Of a stretch of DNA of 10,753 nt, positions 1 to 6,122 are shown in pieces. Below the pieces are notes generated by a model that saw only the letters and a program-made list of their open reading frames with translations, searched no databases and had not been told where the DNA came from. The position numbers and the translations under genes were made by a program. Location of the stretch: positions 1-10,753 of the forward strand of contig JAKOSS010000812.1 of NCBI GenBank assembly GCA_029777145.1. The letters run 5' to 3'. Position 1 is the stretch's first letter; every line of letters begins with the position of its first letter. The DNA is from Acidobacteriota bacterium (GTDB lineage Bacteria > Acidobacteriota > Blastocatellia > Pyrinomonadales > Pyrinomonadaceae).

Positions 1-291
1 AACCGGGTCGCCGAGAAGGTGAATGATGTTTGGCAATTCGTGATCTATGACGCTTTCGGGAAAATTGTCGCCGAATACGGCGGTGCAACTCCGCAGGACG
101 AAGGCGGCGTCAAATACTTCATGCAGGACTGGCAAGGCTCGGTTCGCGCGGGTGTGAATGCGGGCGGATTCGTCAAATCCCGGACGGATCGTCAGCGTTC
201 GGCGAGGACATCGCATCCGGCGTCGGGCTGAGATCCGAGGCTCAGGGCTTCGGCGCCCCGGCGGGAACAAGGCAAGGTTACGGCCTGACCG
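1..291 (+). repeat. RHS core direct repeat, copy 1
   Basis: This segment aligns base for base with 1774-2065 (offset 1773, rising to 1774 after the one-base deletion near 195). Mismatches cluster at about 50-70 and after 190. The match ends sharply after GGCCTGACCG. The left end is set by the window, so the true repeat is longer. Confidence 0.9.
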
Positions 292-470
292 AAAGCGATC
301 AGGCGACCGGTCTCAACCACACTTGGTTCCGCAAGAACGAAAACCGCGCCGGAAGATGGACATCGCCCGACCCCTACGGCGGCTCCGCCTCGGTCGGTGA
401 TCCACAAAGCTGGAACCGGTACGCATACGTTGAAAACGAGCCGACGAATTCCGTCGATCCGAGCGGGCTC
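1..470 (+). pseudogene. RHS repeat core, C-terminal part, frameshifted and cut by the window edge
   Basis: This is the end of an RHS/YD-repeat shell, the protein that encapsulates and delivers C-terminal toxin tips. The first frame reads YD-type sequence (NDVWQFVIYDAFGKIVAEYG) and stops at a TGA at 229-231. Compared with the second copy (1774-2065), one G is missing near 195-196 (CAGCGTTC here, CAGGCGTTC there). After the deletion the other frame continues without a stop: FGEDIASGVGL, then LNHTWFRKNENRAGRW, then SPDPYGG, and ends in the DPSGL signature at 456-470 that closes RHS cores. The gene start lies upstream of the window. The shift could be a real inactivating mutation or an assembly error; no slippery heptamer is visible. 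RHS identity is clear by eye. Confidence 0.8.
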
Positions 471-542
471 ACCGAAACGCCACATTGGTATGTAACGATT
501 CAAATCTCTTGGTTTGACAGAATCTGGGACGAGCACTTTGAT

Positions 543-1112
543 GTGAGTATCAGCGGAATCGATGATCGTCTTCCGCCAACGACGGGCGATCCCGGACTGC
601 CGGGCGGCGGGGGCGGCAACGGTCAGGGACAAGGTGGCAAGGGTTCTCCGGCGGCACGGTGTTTGGAATTGGTGAATCGTCTCTTCACCAACAAAGAGCG
701 GGAGGCAATTGAAGAAGCCTTGAAGAATCCCCCGCTCATCAACGTTGACGCCACGCCCAGTTTTTTTGATGTCGAGAACGGCACCATGGCGAACGATGCG
801 GCTGATCTATATTTCAACAACGCCAAGCCTGGGCAATCGGTTGGTCAAGCGATAGATTCGATCGGGAACGATGGTGCAATCACCATTTTCGGGAGTTCAA
901 GCAGCCCCAACGGAATCTTCCATCGACAGAATACGAGAGTGATCGGTAATTTTCTGTTACACGAGGTTCTTCATTACGTACTTAAGAAGAACGACGACGA
1001 ACTAGCCGATATTTTGAGTCTGAAAGCCGCAGAAGGGCTAAACAGCTCGCAACGGCTTAGCAGGTTCTTTGCCTCTGGATGTCAGGAGAAATATCGCGAT
1101 GTTATTAGTTAG
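543..1112 (+). CDS. RHS C-terminal tip with HExxH zincin-like motif (putative metallopeptidase effector)
   Basis: The frame is open from 198 and continues without a break from the RHS core end, so this is probably the tip of the RHS protein. The first ATG after the frameshift is at 543. From that ATG it has 189 residues: a Gly-rich linker (about 20-34), then a domain from about 36 to 189. The motif LLHEVLHYV places H140, E141 and H144 as metal ligands and base of a zincin, with acidic residues (D151, D152, E153) about nine residues on that could give a third ligand. C40 and C180 could form a disulfide. Metal protease activity is inferred from this motif alone; the family is not recognised. 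The lipoprotein gene starts inside its last codons. Confidence 0.68.
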   Translation: MSISGIDDRLPPTTGDPGLPGGGGGNGQGQGGKGSPAARCLELVNRLFTNKEREAIEEALKNPPLINVDATPSFFDVENGTMANDAADLYFNNAKPGQSVGQAIDSIGNDGAITIFGSSSSPNGIFHRQNTRVIGNFLLHEVLHYVLKKNDDELADILSLKAAEGLNSSQRLSRFFASGCQEKYRDVIS

Positions 1113-1623
1113 TGAAAAGCTCCATCGGAAACCGCAATCGTTCAGCAGACTCAGTGCTCTATCAGTCGATGGATTGATCGGATTGATCCTCCTTTCAATA
1201 CTGTCTGCGGCAGCATGTTCGATCAATGACGATCTCGTGAATTCGCATCCGTCCTCAATTGCTTCTGATCCGGTTGTCGCGGTCTCTGACCGGAACTGTG
1301 ATTTTGGATTCTGTTTCACGGTTATTGGGAATCGAACGGATATAAAGGATTGGCGTTTCATCCACGTGGTTCTGAACGAAGAGGACTTTTCACTCGACAA
1401 AATCAGGATGGTCGTCCGATACCTTTCGAAAGAGTACACACAGCCGAATCAAACCGCGATTACGATTGCCACGGACCCTGATTTCTTCAAGCAATCCACT
1501 CACATTAAATATTATGTAAAGATGGCGTACTTTTCACGCCGGAGTAACGGCAAGGTAAAGTTAGAATACACTGAGTCGGTACCAACGGACAGATTGACGG
1601 AAGTGGATGTCGATCCTCAATAG
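1099..1623 (+). CDS. Small putative lipoprotein, candidate immunity protein for the RHS tip
   Basis: The predicted product has 174 residues. The start at 1099 is preferred because AGGAG (1084-1088) lies ten bases upstream; an ATG at 1069 in the same frame would add ten residues but lacks this site. A hydrophobic segment (about 25-39) ends in SAAAC, with C40 as a possible lipidation site. Ala at -3 is less usual than Leu, so a plain membrane anchor is also possible. The mature part holds C67 and C72 and has a mixed charged composition, with no family recognised. The start codon overlaps the end of the tip gene by 14 bases, which implies translational coupling. Effector/immunity pairs are usually arranged this way, so immunity is a contextual inference. 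A periplasmic location would fit a tip that acts outside the cytoplasm. Confidence 0.6.
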   Translation: MLLVSEKLHRKPQSFSRLSALSVDGLIGLILLSILSAAACSINDDLVNSHPSSIASDPVVAVSDRNCDFGFCFTVIGNRTDIKDWRFIHVVLNEEDFSLDKIRMVVRYLSKEYTQPNQTAITIATDPDFFKQSTHIKYYVKMAYFSRRSNGKVKLEYTESVPTDRLTEVDVDPQ

Positions 1624-1773
1624 CAGCTGACAATGTGGGTTCGCGAATTGACGGACGTCAAAGGGTTCAAGTCGTCCCAGATGCAGTTTGTTTCGAAACA
1701 AAATTCCGGCCTGCAGCTACACGCCAAAGCCTAGAATAAGCCCGATGCGGTCTCGGTTTACGACGCTCTCGGA

Positions 1774-2065
1774 AACCGGGTCGCCGAGAAGGTGAATGAT
1801 GTTTGGCAATTCGTGATCTATGACGCATTGGGCAAGATCGTCGCCGAATACGGCGGTGCAACTCCGCAGGACGAAGGCGGCGTCAAATACTTCATGCAGG
1901 ACTGGCAAGGCTCGGTTCGCGCGGGTGTGAATGCGGGCGGATTCGTCAAATCCCGGACGGATCATCAGGCGTTCGGCGAGGAGATCGCGTCCGGCGTTGG
2001 GCTGAGATCCGAATCACAGGGCTACGGCGCCCCGGCAGGAACAAGGCACGGTTACGGCCTGACCG
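1774..2065 (+). repeat. RHS core direct repeat, copy 2
   Basis: This is the same-orientation partner of 1-291. RHS coding similarity here begins earlier, at about 1741 (PDAVSVYDALGNRVAEKVND), just after an in-frame TAG at 1732-1734. Together the two copies flank about 1.5 kb that carries the tip and lipoprotein genes. Confidence 0.9.
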
Positions 2066-2217
2066 GAGACGGTGATTCAAGTGTCCCCGACAACTTTGGC
2101 AGCGGAGAGGTATGGGCAACCTACACAAGAACACGGGCGGCTGAATGGTTTACCTATATTGACGATCCGCAGTCGCAGGCGATTCGTTCAGTCGACATCC
2201 GACGAGCCCGGAAGTAG
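1792..2217 (+). CDS. Orphan RHS core fragment (likely displaced or decaying)
   Basis: The first ATG is at 1792, but RHS similarity extends back to 1741 in the same frame. There is no Shine-Dalgarno sequence before the ATG, so it may not be translated on its own. About 90 residues match the core next door, through AFGEEIASGVGL and YGAPAGTRHGYGLTG. The sequence then leaves the core well before the expected DPSGL end and continues into an unrelated segment (GSGEVWATYTRTRAAEW and onward), stopping at TAG 2215-2217. Such orphan fragments are common downstream of intact rhs genes, where they can recombine new tips into the main gene. Here the breakpoint inside the core suggests a deletion or recombination scar. 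Confidence 0.6.
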   Translation: MNDVWQFVIYDALGKIVAEYGGATPQDEGGVKYFMQDWQGSVRAGVNAGGFVKSRTDHQAFGEEIASGVGLRSESQGYGAPAGTRHGYGLTGDGDSSVPDNFGSGEVWATYTRTRAAEWFTYIDDPQSQAIRSVDIRRARK

Positions 2218-2418
2218 GTCCGCATCAGCTTCGTCAGTCTTTTGCGGCTTTACTTTTGGGGAGGCTACAACACGGACACGGCGTTGGGGCTGGCCTTGAA
2301 CGTTCGGAAAGACGGTTCCGTGATTTACTTTGAATTCACTTTGAATTCACAACAGAGTGCGAGTAATCCGTATTCGAGATCTGGTATGCAAGTGCGCGCT
2401 TTCGAAGCCAACTGGTAA
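2218..2418 (+). pseudogene. In-frame continuation of the orphan RHS open frame beyond an amber stop
   Basis: Directly after the TAG at 2215-2217 the same frame stays open for 66 codons to TAA 2416-2418. It reads like real protein: SFVSLLRLYFWGGYNTDT, then LALNVRKDGSVIYFEF, then NPYSRSGMQVRAFEANW. It has no start codon or ribosome site of its own. The simplest reading is the 3' end of an old tip or immunity gene, cut off by a nonsense mutation or a nearby indel. No family is recognised. Confidence 0.4.
2327..2348 (+). repeat. Two tandem 11-bp units (ACTTTGAATTC)
   Basis: The 11-base unit ACTTTGAATTC occurs twice in a row, inside the open frame that continues after the TAG. Because 11 is not a multiple of three, a recent duplication here would have shifted the frame, so it may mark local slippage. 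Confidence 0.6.
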
Positions 2419-2483
2419 CTCGCTTTGCGCCGCATGTCTTTGACGACTAACAAACATTTATTGAATCTCTAGACCTAACATAT

Positions 2484-2506
2484 CCCCGGAGTCACGAACT
2501 CCGGGG
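2484..2506. repeat. Perfect 9-bp hairpin (CCCCGGAGT / ACTCCGGGG)
   Basis: The arms at 2484-2492 and 2498-2506 are perfectly complementary around a 5-base loop (CACGA). No T-run follows on either strand, so a standard intrinsic terminator is unlikely. It could be a REP-type palindrome or a factor-assisted terminator at the end of the RHS region. Confidence 0.55.
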
Positions 2507-2547
2507 TTATGGAAGAAATCAGATTCAAGTTTCTCTCCGATTCAGCC

Positions 2548-2582
2548 GATTTTTGATTTTGGATTTTTGATTTTGGATTGGC
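2548..2582. repeat. Heptad tandem repeat (GATTTTT/GATTTTG)
   Basis: Five consecutive 7-base units are seen: GATTTTT, GATTTTG, GATTTTT, GATTTTG, GATTGGC. A looser GATTTGCGATT pattern continues to about 2622. The unit resembles the reverse complement of the AATCCCA/AATCGCA units at 5055-5193. Confidence 0.75.
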
Positions 2583-2648
2583 CTCTCCATTTGCGATTTT
2601 CGAATGCCGATTTGCGATTGGGCTAATATCAAGTCCCGATGCTAAAAT

Positions 2649-2665
2649 CCGACTTCCGAAGTCGG
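2649..2665. repeat. 8-bp perfect palindrome (CCGACTTC / GAAGTCGG)
   Basis: The arms at 2649-2656 and 2658-2665 are separated by one base. It sits in the repeat-rich gap and has no nearby promoter that would mark it as an operator. It is probably part of a REP-like element. Confidence 0.5.
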
Positions 2666-2725
2666 CCATCCCAAATCGGTTGGCGGCGATTAATTTCACC
2701 CAACTTTACAAACACATTCGCAGGT

Positions 2726-2758
2726 CAGGAAGAGGCGCTCTGCGCCCGCTCTTGCCTG
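2726..2758. repeat. Imperfect inverted repeat (CAGGAAGAGGCGC ... GCGCCCGCTCTTGCCTG)
   Basis: The left arm 2726-2738 pairs with 2742-2758 apart from a few bulged bases. This gives a long GC-rich stem with a very short loop. It resembles a REP-type palindrome. No T-run adjoins it. Confidence 0.45.
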
Positions 2759-2846
2759 AAATACTGCAAGACAGGACGCCCCGTATTTTGAGTATCTTGG
2801 AATCTGGAATCGGCCGCAGGCCGTTGGCCTTTTGGAATGAAGATCG

Positions 2847-4772
2847 TTAAATCTTAAAGCCGCCTCTCGTCAGGAGCGTCTCGAAGCCGGTCTTGTCGAC
2901 GGCTTTGATGTACGCATCGCGCGGTTCGACAAGGCCGTTCTGGACGTGCGCGAACAGCGCGTCGTTGAGCATCACCATACCGTGGTTGCGGCCGGTCTGC
3001 ATCGCCGACGGGATCTGGAACGTCTTGCCTTCGCGGATCAGGTTCGAGATCGCCGGCGTGACGATCAGGACCTCGAGCGCGGCCACGCGTCCGCCGCCTT
3101 TCTTCGGCAAAAGCGTCTGCGCGATCACGCCTTTCAGCGATTCCGAAAGCATGACTCGGATCTGCTGCTGACGGTCGGCAGGGAACTGATCGATGATCCG
3201 GTCGACGGTCGAAGCGGCCGTCGTCGTGTGCAGAGTTCCGAACACCAAATGGCCCGTTTCGGCGGTTTCGATGGCGATCGAGATCGTCTCGAGATCGCGC
3301 ATTTCGCCGACGAGCAGAATGTCGGGATCTTCGCGGAGCGCCGCACGCAGCGCATTCTTGAAGCTGTCGGTATGGTTGTGGACCTCGCGCTGATTGACGA
3401 GACACTGCTGATTATCGTGGACGAACTCGATCGGATCCTCGATGGTGATGATGTGATCCTCGCGCGACTTGTTGATGTGATCGACCATCGCGCAGAGCGT
3501 CGTTGATTTGCCCGATCCGGTCGGCCCGGTGACGACGACCAGTCCCTTCGACAACTCGCAGAGATTCATGATCGCCGGCGAAAGTCCGAGCTGCTGCGCG
3601 GTCAGGATCTTCGACGGAATGATCCGGAAAACACCTCCGACGCCCTTGCGGTCCCTGAAAATGTTCGCGCGGAAGCGGGCGAGACCCGGGATCTCGTACG
3701 CGAAGTCGGTATCGTTGCGGTGTCCGAATTCCTCCTGATTCTTCGCCGGCATGATCGACGTCAGCAGTTCCTCGGTCGCTTCAGCCGTCAGTGTCTGTTC
3801 GTTCGACTGCATCGTCTGCATCTTGCCGTCCTTGCGGACCATCGGCGGCATCGAGACGCTGATGTGAAGGTCGGATGCGCCGAGCTGCGCCATTTGATTG
3901 AAAAGCGCGTCCATTCGCGCCCGCGCCTGCGGATTTTCAGGATGCGGGACGAACGCGGCGTTCGCCGGTTCCGGCGCGTGGTAATAGGCCTGTTGCGGGA
4001 CAAATTGCGGTTGCTGGACGAACTGTTGCTGAACCGGCTGCTGCGCCGGTGTCGCCGGCGGAATGGAGAACTGCGGGGCGTTGTTCATTTGGGAGTCTCC
4101 GTTGAAATTGGCGACGGGCACTTCGGCGACCGGCGCGACGTATTCGGATGTTTCGAAATCCTGACGTTTGCCCGGTGGTTCGTATGTCGAGTCGTCGGAA
4201 AATGTGGTCTGAAACTGAGGATCGTTCACGTCGACGATCTCGATCTGATCATAGGAATACGCGGATGTGTCGTAGCTCGGGGTTTCCGTCACGATCTCCG
4301 GCGAAAAGTCCGAGGCGACATTCGAATTGCTCTCGAAGGTCGACGATGCGCTCTCGAATTCGTAGGTGGGCTGCGGGTCCGGCGTAGAGTAAGTGACCTG
4401 CACGTCGGGCGACGGCGGCAGAGCGGACGGCGTCTCGGTGATCGATTCGACGACTTCCTGCGTCGCCTCGCCAAGCATCGGCCGGACCGTGACGATGAAT
4501 CCCGCCGGCGATTTCTTGACGTTGAAGCTGAATTTTCCGAGGTTGTGCGGGTGAACGAACTCGATCTCCTGCTGGTTCGGGAGCTGCATTTTGACGTCGT
4601 TCGGGATCAGCGGAAAGACCATCATGCTGATCTGCGTTCCGAGCAGCGGCGCGCCGCCGAGATCCGCGGGGCCATTGGCGTTGACGAGATACGGATTGCG
4701 GTTGGGTTCGAGTTTGAGCTCGTAGCTGCAGGTCGAAAGAAGCGATTGGAGATACTCGTGTAGCTTTTCCAT
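2847..4772 (-). CDS. pilT: PilT-type type IV pilus retraction ATPase with long N-terminal extension
   Basis: This hexameric cytoplasmic ATPase depolymerises type IV pili to drive twitching motility. The C-terminal ~360 of 641 residues are classic PilT. The N-domain starts with ASDLHISVSMPP (299-310) and includes FRANIFRDRKGVGGVFR. Walker A is GPTGSGKST (416-424), the Asp box ITIEDPIEF (442-450), Walker B ILLVGEMRD (485-493) and the His box TGHLVFGTLHTTT (506-518). The AIRNLIRE motif reads AISNLIRE (574-581). Usual PilT length is about 340-380, so the first ~280 residues are extra: a folded-looking segment (about 1-99), then an acidic Ser/Thr/Pro stretch and a Gln-rich linker (about 100-280). 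The start MEKLHEYL has no Shine-Dalgarno sequence upstream. The gene stands alone, with a candidate promoter at 4844-4873. The ATPase family is certain. PilT rather than PilU is likely but not fully proven. Confidence 0.93.
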   Translation of the reverse strand: MEKLHEYLQSLLSTCSYELKLEPNRNPYLVNANGPADLGGAPLLGTQISMMVFPLIPNDVKMQLPNQQEIEFVHPHNLGKFSFNVKKSPAGFIVTVRPMLGEATQEVVESITETPSALPPSPDVQVTYSTPDPQPTYEFESASSTFESNSNVASDFSPEIVTETPSYDTSAYSYDQIEIVDVNDPQFQTTFSDDSTYEPPGKRQDFETSEYVAPVAEVPVANFNGDSQMNNAPQFSIPPATPAQQPVQQQFVQQPQFVPQQAYYHAPEPANAAFVPHPENPQARARMDALFNQMAQLGASDLHISVSMPPMVRKDGKMQTMQSNEQTLTAEATEELLTSIMPAKNQEEFGHRNDTDFAYEIPGLARFRANIFRDRKGVGGVFRIIPSKILTAQQLGLSPAIMNLCELSKGLVVVTGPTGSGKSTTLCAMVDHINKSREDHIITIEDPIEFVHDNQQCLVNQREVHNHTDSFKNALRAALREDPDILLVGEMRDLETISIAIETAETGHLVFGTLHTTTAASTVDRIIDQFPADRQQQIRVMLSESLKGVIAQTLLPKKGGGRVAALEVLIVTPAISNLIREGKTFQIPSAMQTGRNHGMVMLNDALFAHVQNGLVEPRDAYIKAVDKTGFETLLTRGGFKI

Positions 4773-4843
4773 TGTTAGTCAGGTTGGTTGATGATTTCGC
4801 GCGGAGCGGGCCGGCGACCGGGAGGCGAGGGAGCGCCAAAAAG

Positions 4844-4873
4844 AGAATATCATGGCTAAACAATGTTTGTCAC
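4844..4873 (-). promoter_or_regulatory. Candidate sigma-70-type promoter for pilT
   Basis: Read on the minus strand, GTGACA (4873-4868, five of six matches to TTGACA) is followed 18 bases later by TATTCT (4849-4844, four of six matches to TATAAT). It would give a GC-rich leader of about 65 bases before the pilT ATG. The fit is modest and rests on two short motifs. Confidence 0.35.
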
Positions 4874-4883
4874 TCTTTTGTTT

Positions 4884-5051
4884 AGTGGTCGGTGGTCAGT
4901 GGTCGGTGGTCGGTGGTCGGTGGTCAGTGGTCGGTTGTCAGTGGTCGGTTGTCAGTGGTCAGTGGTCGGTGGTCAGTGGTCGGTGGTCAGTGGTCGGTGG
5001 TCAGTGAGCGGGGAGCCGTAAGCAGTGAGCCGTGAGCAGTGAGCAGTTCAA
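4884..5051. repeat. Heptad tandem array (RGTGGTC)n passing into (MGTGAGC)n
   Basis: Twenty-four 7-base units follow one another in strict register. Units 1-17 (4884-5002) are AGTGGTC or GGTGGTC, with GGTTGTC twice. The next six (5003-5044) keep the register but become AGTGAGC, CGTGAGC, CGTAAGC or GGGGAGC, and the last is AGTTCAA. No stem or gene is visible within it. It lies upstream of the pilT promoter and beyond the terminator of the LysM gene, so it fills the gap between two minus-strand transcription units. Confidence 0.9.
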
Positions 5052-5054
5052 AAC

Positions 5055-5193
5055 AATCCCAAATCCCAAATCCCAAATCGCAAATTGAAAAAGGCGGTAG
5101 CGACAGGCAAATCGACTCTTTGGTTCAAGATTCAAGATACAAAACATACAAACCTCACAGGTGCCAATCGCAAATCGAAAATCGCAAATCGAA
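5055..5193. repeat. Heptad repeat cluster (AATCCCA, GATTCAA, AATCGCA/AATCGAA)
   Basis: There are three short runs of 7-base units. The first is AATCCCA three times, then AATCGCA and AATTGAA (5055-5089). The second is GGTTCAA, GATTCAA, GATACAA, AACATAC (5122-5149). The third is AATCGCA and AATCGAA, alternating twice (5166-5193). Unit sequences differ but the period is always seven. The AATCCCA run is nearly the same DNA as the insert in aroA. Confidence 0.85.
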
Positions 5194-5201
5194 AATGGAT
5201 A

Positions 5202-5230
5202 AAGGCCGCACGCTTTCGCGTCACGGCCTT
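5202..5230 (-). terminator. Intrinsic terminator after the LysM gene
   Basis: On the minus strand AAGGCCG pairs with CGGCCTT (7 bp). Inside it ACGC/GCGT pairs around a GAAA tetraloop, with a small asymmetric internal loop between the two stems. The sequence after it is T-rich (TTTATCCATTTT). It begins 24 bases after the LysM stop, the right place to end the two-gene unit. Confidence 0.7.
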
Positions 5231-5254
5231 CAACATGATCGTTCTGACGTTCAA

Positions 5255-5623
5255 TTACGACGGAATGACGAGTTCCTGTCCCGGGAAGATCCGGTCCGGA
5301 TTGTCGATCTTGTCGCGGTTCGCTTCAAAGATCGCCTGCCACGTAACGCCGTATTTGGAACCGATCTTGCTCAGGTTATCGCCCGACTGCACCGTGTAGG
5401 TGTTCGCCGCCGCTTCCGGAGCCGAGATATTCAGCACGAGATCGCCCGACTGAAAGTTCGGATCGATGCGGCCGTATTCGTCCCAAAGCTGTTGCTTTGC
5501 ATCCGCGCTCGGCGCGGCGCCGTCGATGTGAAGCACACCGTCGCCTTCGTTGATGACCATGTCGGCCACTCCAAGGCTTCCTGCAAGGTCGATCAACGGT
5601 TGATATTTTTCAGCTAATGACAT
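5255..5623 (-). CDS. Kbp/YgaU-like BON + LysM domain protein
   Basis: The 122-residue product ends in a clear LysM domain (about 75-121): YTVQSGDNLSKIGSKYGV, then AIFEANRDKIDNPDRIFPGQ. This closely follows the LysM part of E. coli YgaU/Kbp, a potassium-binding BON-LysM protein. The N-terminal half (about 8-68) has a BON-like pattern (GDGVLHIDGAAPSADAKQQL) but is shorter than in Kbp. LysM domains bind peptidoglycan or other GlcNAc polymers. No signal peptide is seen, as in Kbp, so the cell compartment is open. GGGAGGG (5632-5638) lies eight bases before the ATG and inside the 18-base gap after the upstream lipoprotein gene, so the two are surely cotranscribed. The LysM call is firm; a K+-sensing role is only by analogy. 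Confidence 0.85.
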   Translation of the reverse strand: MSLAEKYQPLIDLAGSLGVADMVINEGDGVLHIDGAAPSADAKQQLWDEYGRIDPNFQSGDLVLNISAPEAAANTYTVQSGDNLSKIGSKYGVTWQAIFEANRDKIDNPDRIFPGQELVIPS

Positions 5624-5641
5624 TTTCTTTACCCTCCCGTT

Positions 5642-5965
5642 TTATTTGGCTTCCGTCATCTGATTCTCAACTTTGCCCGGCTTCGCTTCGTTGATCGCCA
5701 TCATGCAATCGGGAAGCTTGCCTTTCGGGTAGTTGCCGCGCGCGGTTGCGACGCCGTCCTTCACTTCAACAGTGACGCCGGTGCAGCCCTTCGCTTTCAG
5801 GTTTTCGTCGATCTTCTTCTGGACATCGGTGTCCGTACCGCTCGACATGTTCGCCACCGGAGTCGGGGTGCCCTTGTTCGCATTCGCGTTGTTGGCAGGC
5901 GCGCTGCCTCCGCAACTCGCTATGAGAAGTGAAGCAAACAAACTCAAAACAGCAAAAAATTTCAT
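5642..5965 (-). CDS. Small BON-like lipoprotein
   Basis: The start at 5965 (MKFFAVLSLF) is chosen because GGAGG (5973-5977) lies seven bases upstream and it begins a proper lipoprotein signal. An upstream in-frame ATG at 6004 would bury that signal behind 13 polar residues. The lipobox is IASC with C18 as the lipidated residue. An Asn/Ala/Pro-rich tether (about 19-45) leads to a small domain (about 47-107) with a BON-like pattern (VQKKIDENLKAKG, then VTVEVKDGVATARG). C61 and C87 may form a disulfide. BON domains typically bind phospholipid or sit at envelope surfaces. The gene leads the transcription unit with the LysM protein, so the two may work together in the envelope; no substrate can be named. 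Confidence 0.78.
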   Translation of the reverse strand: MKFFAVLSLFASLLIASCGGSAPANNANANKGTPTPVANMSSGTDTDVQKKIDENLKAKGCTGVTVEVKDGVATARGNYPKGKLPDCMMAINEAKPGKVENQMTEAK

Positions 5966-6122
5966 TTTGATTCCTCCAAAATCCTTCCTTGTGTTAAGAC
6001 TCAATCATTTTTTCGCCGATCCTGGATACGCCGAGACCGGCATTCTAATTTCGTTTGCCTGCAGACACACCGTCCGGCGGCAATCGATATCGAACTTGGG
6101 GTATGTGCCGAATAGTTTAACC

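Larger units (their letters stand above)
2419..2846. other. Non-coding region rich in palindromes and short repeats
   Basis: No convincing gene is seen between the RHS remnants (plus strand) and pilT (minus strand). The stretch contains a 9-bp perfect hairpin (2484-2506), heptad repeats (2548-2582), an 8-bp palindrome (2649-2665) and a longer imperfect inverted repeat (2726-2758). Next to the pilT stop there are overlapping GGCC hairpins (2811-2830). None has a clear T-run on the strand needed to end pilT. The open frames here are translations of repeats. Confidence 0.6.

Noticed and set aside
1633..1734. Short plus-strand open frame (33 residues) between the lipoprotein gene and the second RHS copy
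   Set aside because: It has no ribosome site, no recognisable features and ends just where RHS similarity begins, so chance is the simpler explanation.
1..2418. Insertion sequence or transposon as the cause of the RHS duplication
   Set aside because: No transposase, terminal inverted repeats or target-site duplication are visible; the repeated DNA is RHS core coding sequence, which is normal for orphan RHS fragments.
2475..2699. Minus-strand open frame of 74 codons in the repeat-rich gap
   Set aside because: Its sequence (SKIQNQKS and similar) is translated heptad repeat, with no ribosome site or domain.
2811..2830. GGCC hairpins just after the pilT stop as a pilT terminator
   Set aside because: On the minus strand no T-run follows the stem; the only T-run is on the plus strand, the wrong direction for pilT.
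3720..4763. Long open frame of 347 codons on the plus strand, opposite pilT
   Set aside because: The translation is extremely rich in Arg and Asp (RRH, DRRDR runs) as expected for the complement of GC-rich codons, while the minus strand encodes the PilT chain with all motifs.
4884..5193. Possible CRISPR array because of dense regular repeats
   Set aside because: Units are only seven bases long and directly adjacent, with no unique spacers and no cas genes in the window.
5039..5617. Plus-strand open frames covering the heptad repeats and the LysM gene
   Set aside because: The first part is translated repeat DNA and the rest is antisense to the LysM gene, which has a good ribosome site and a clear domain.
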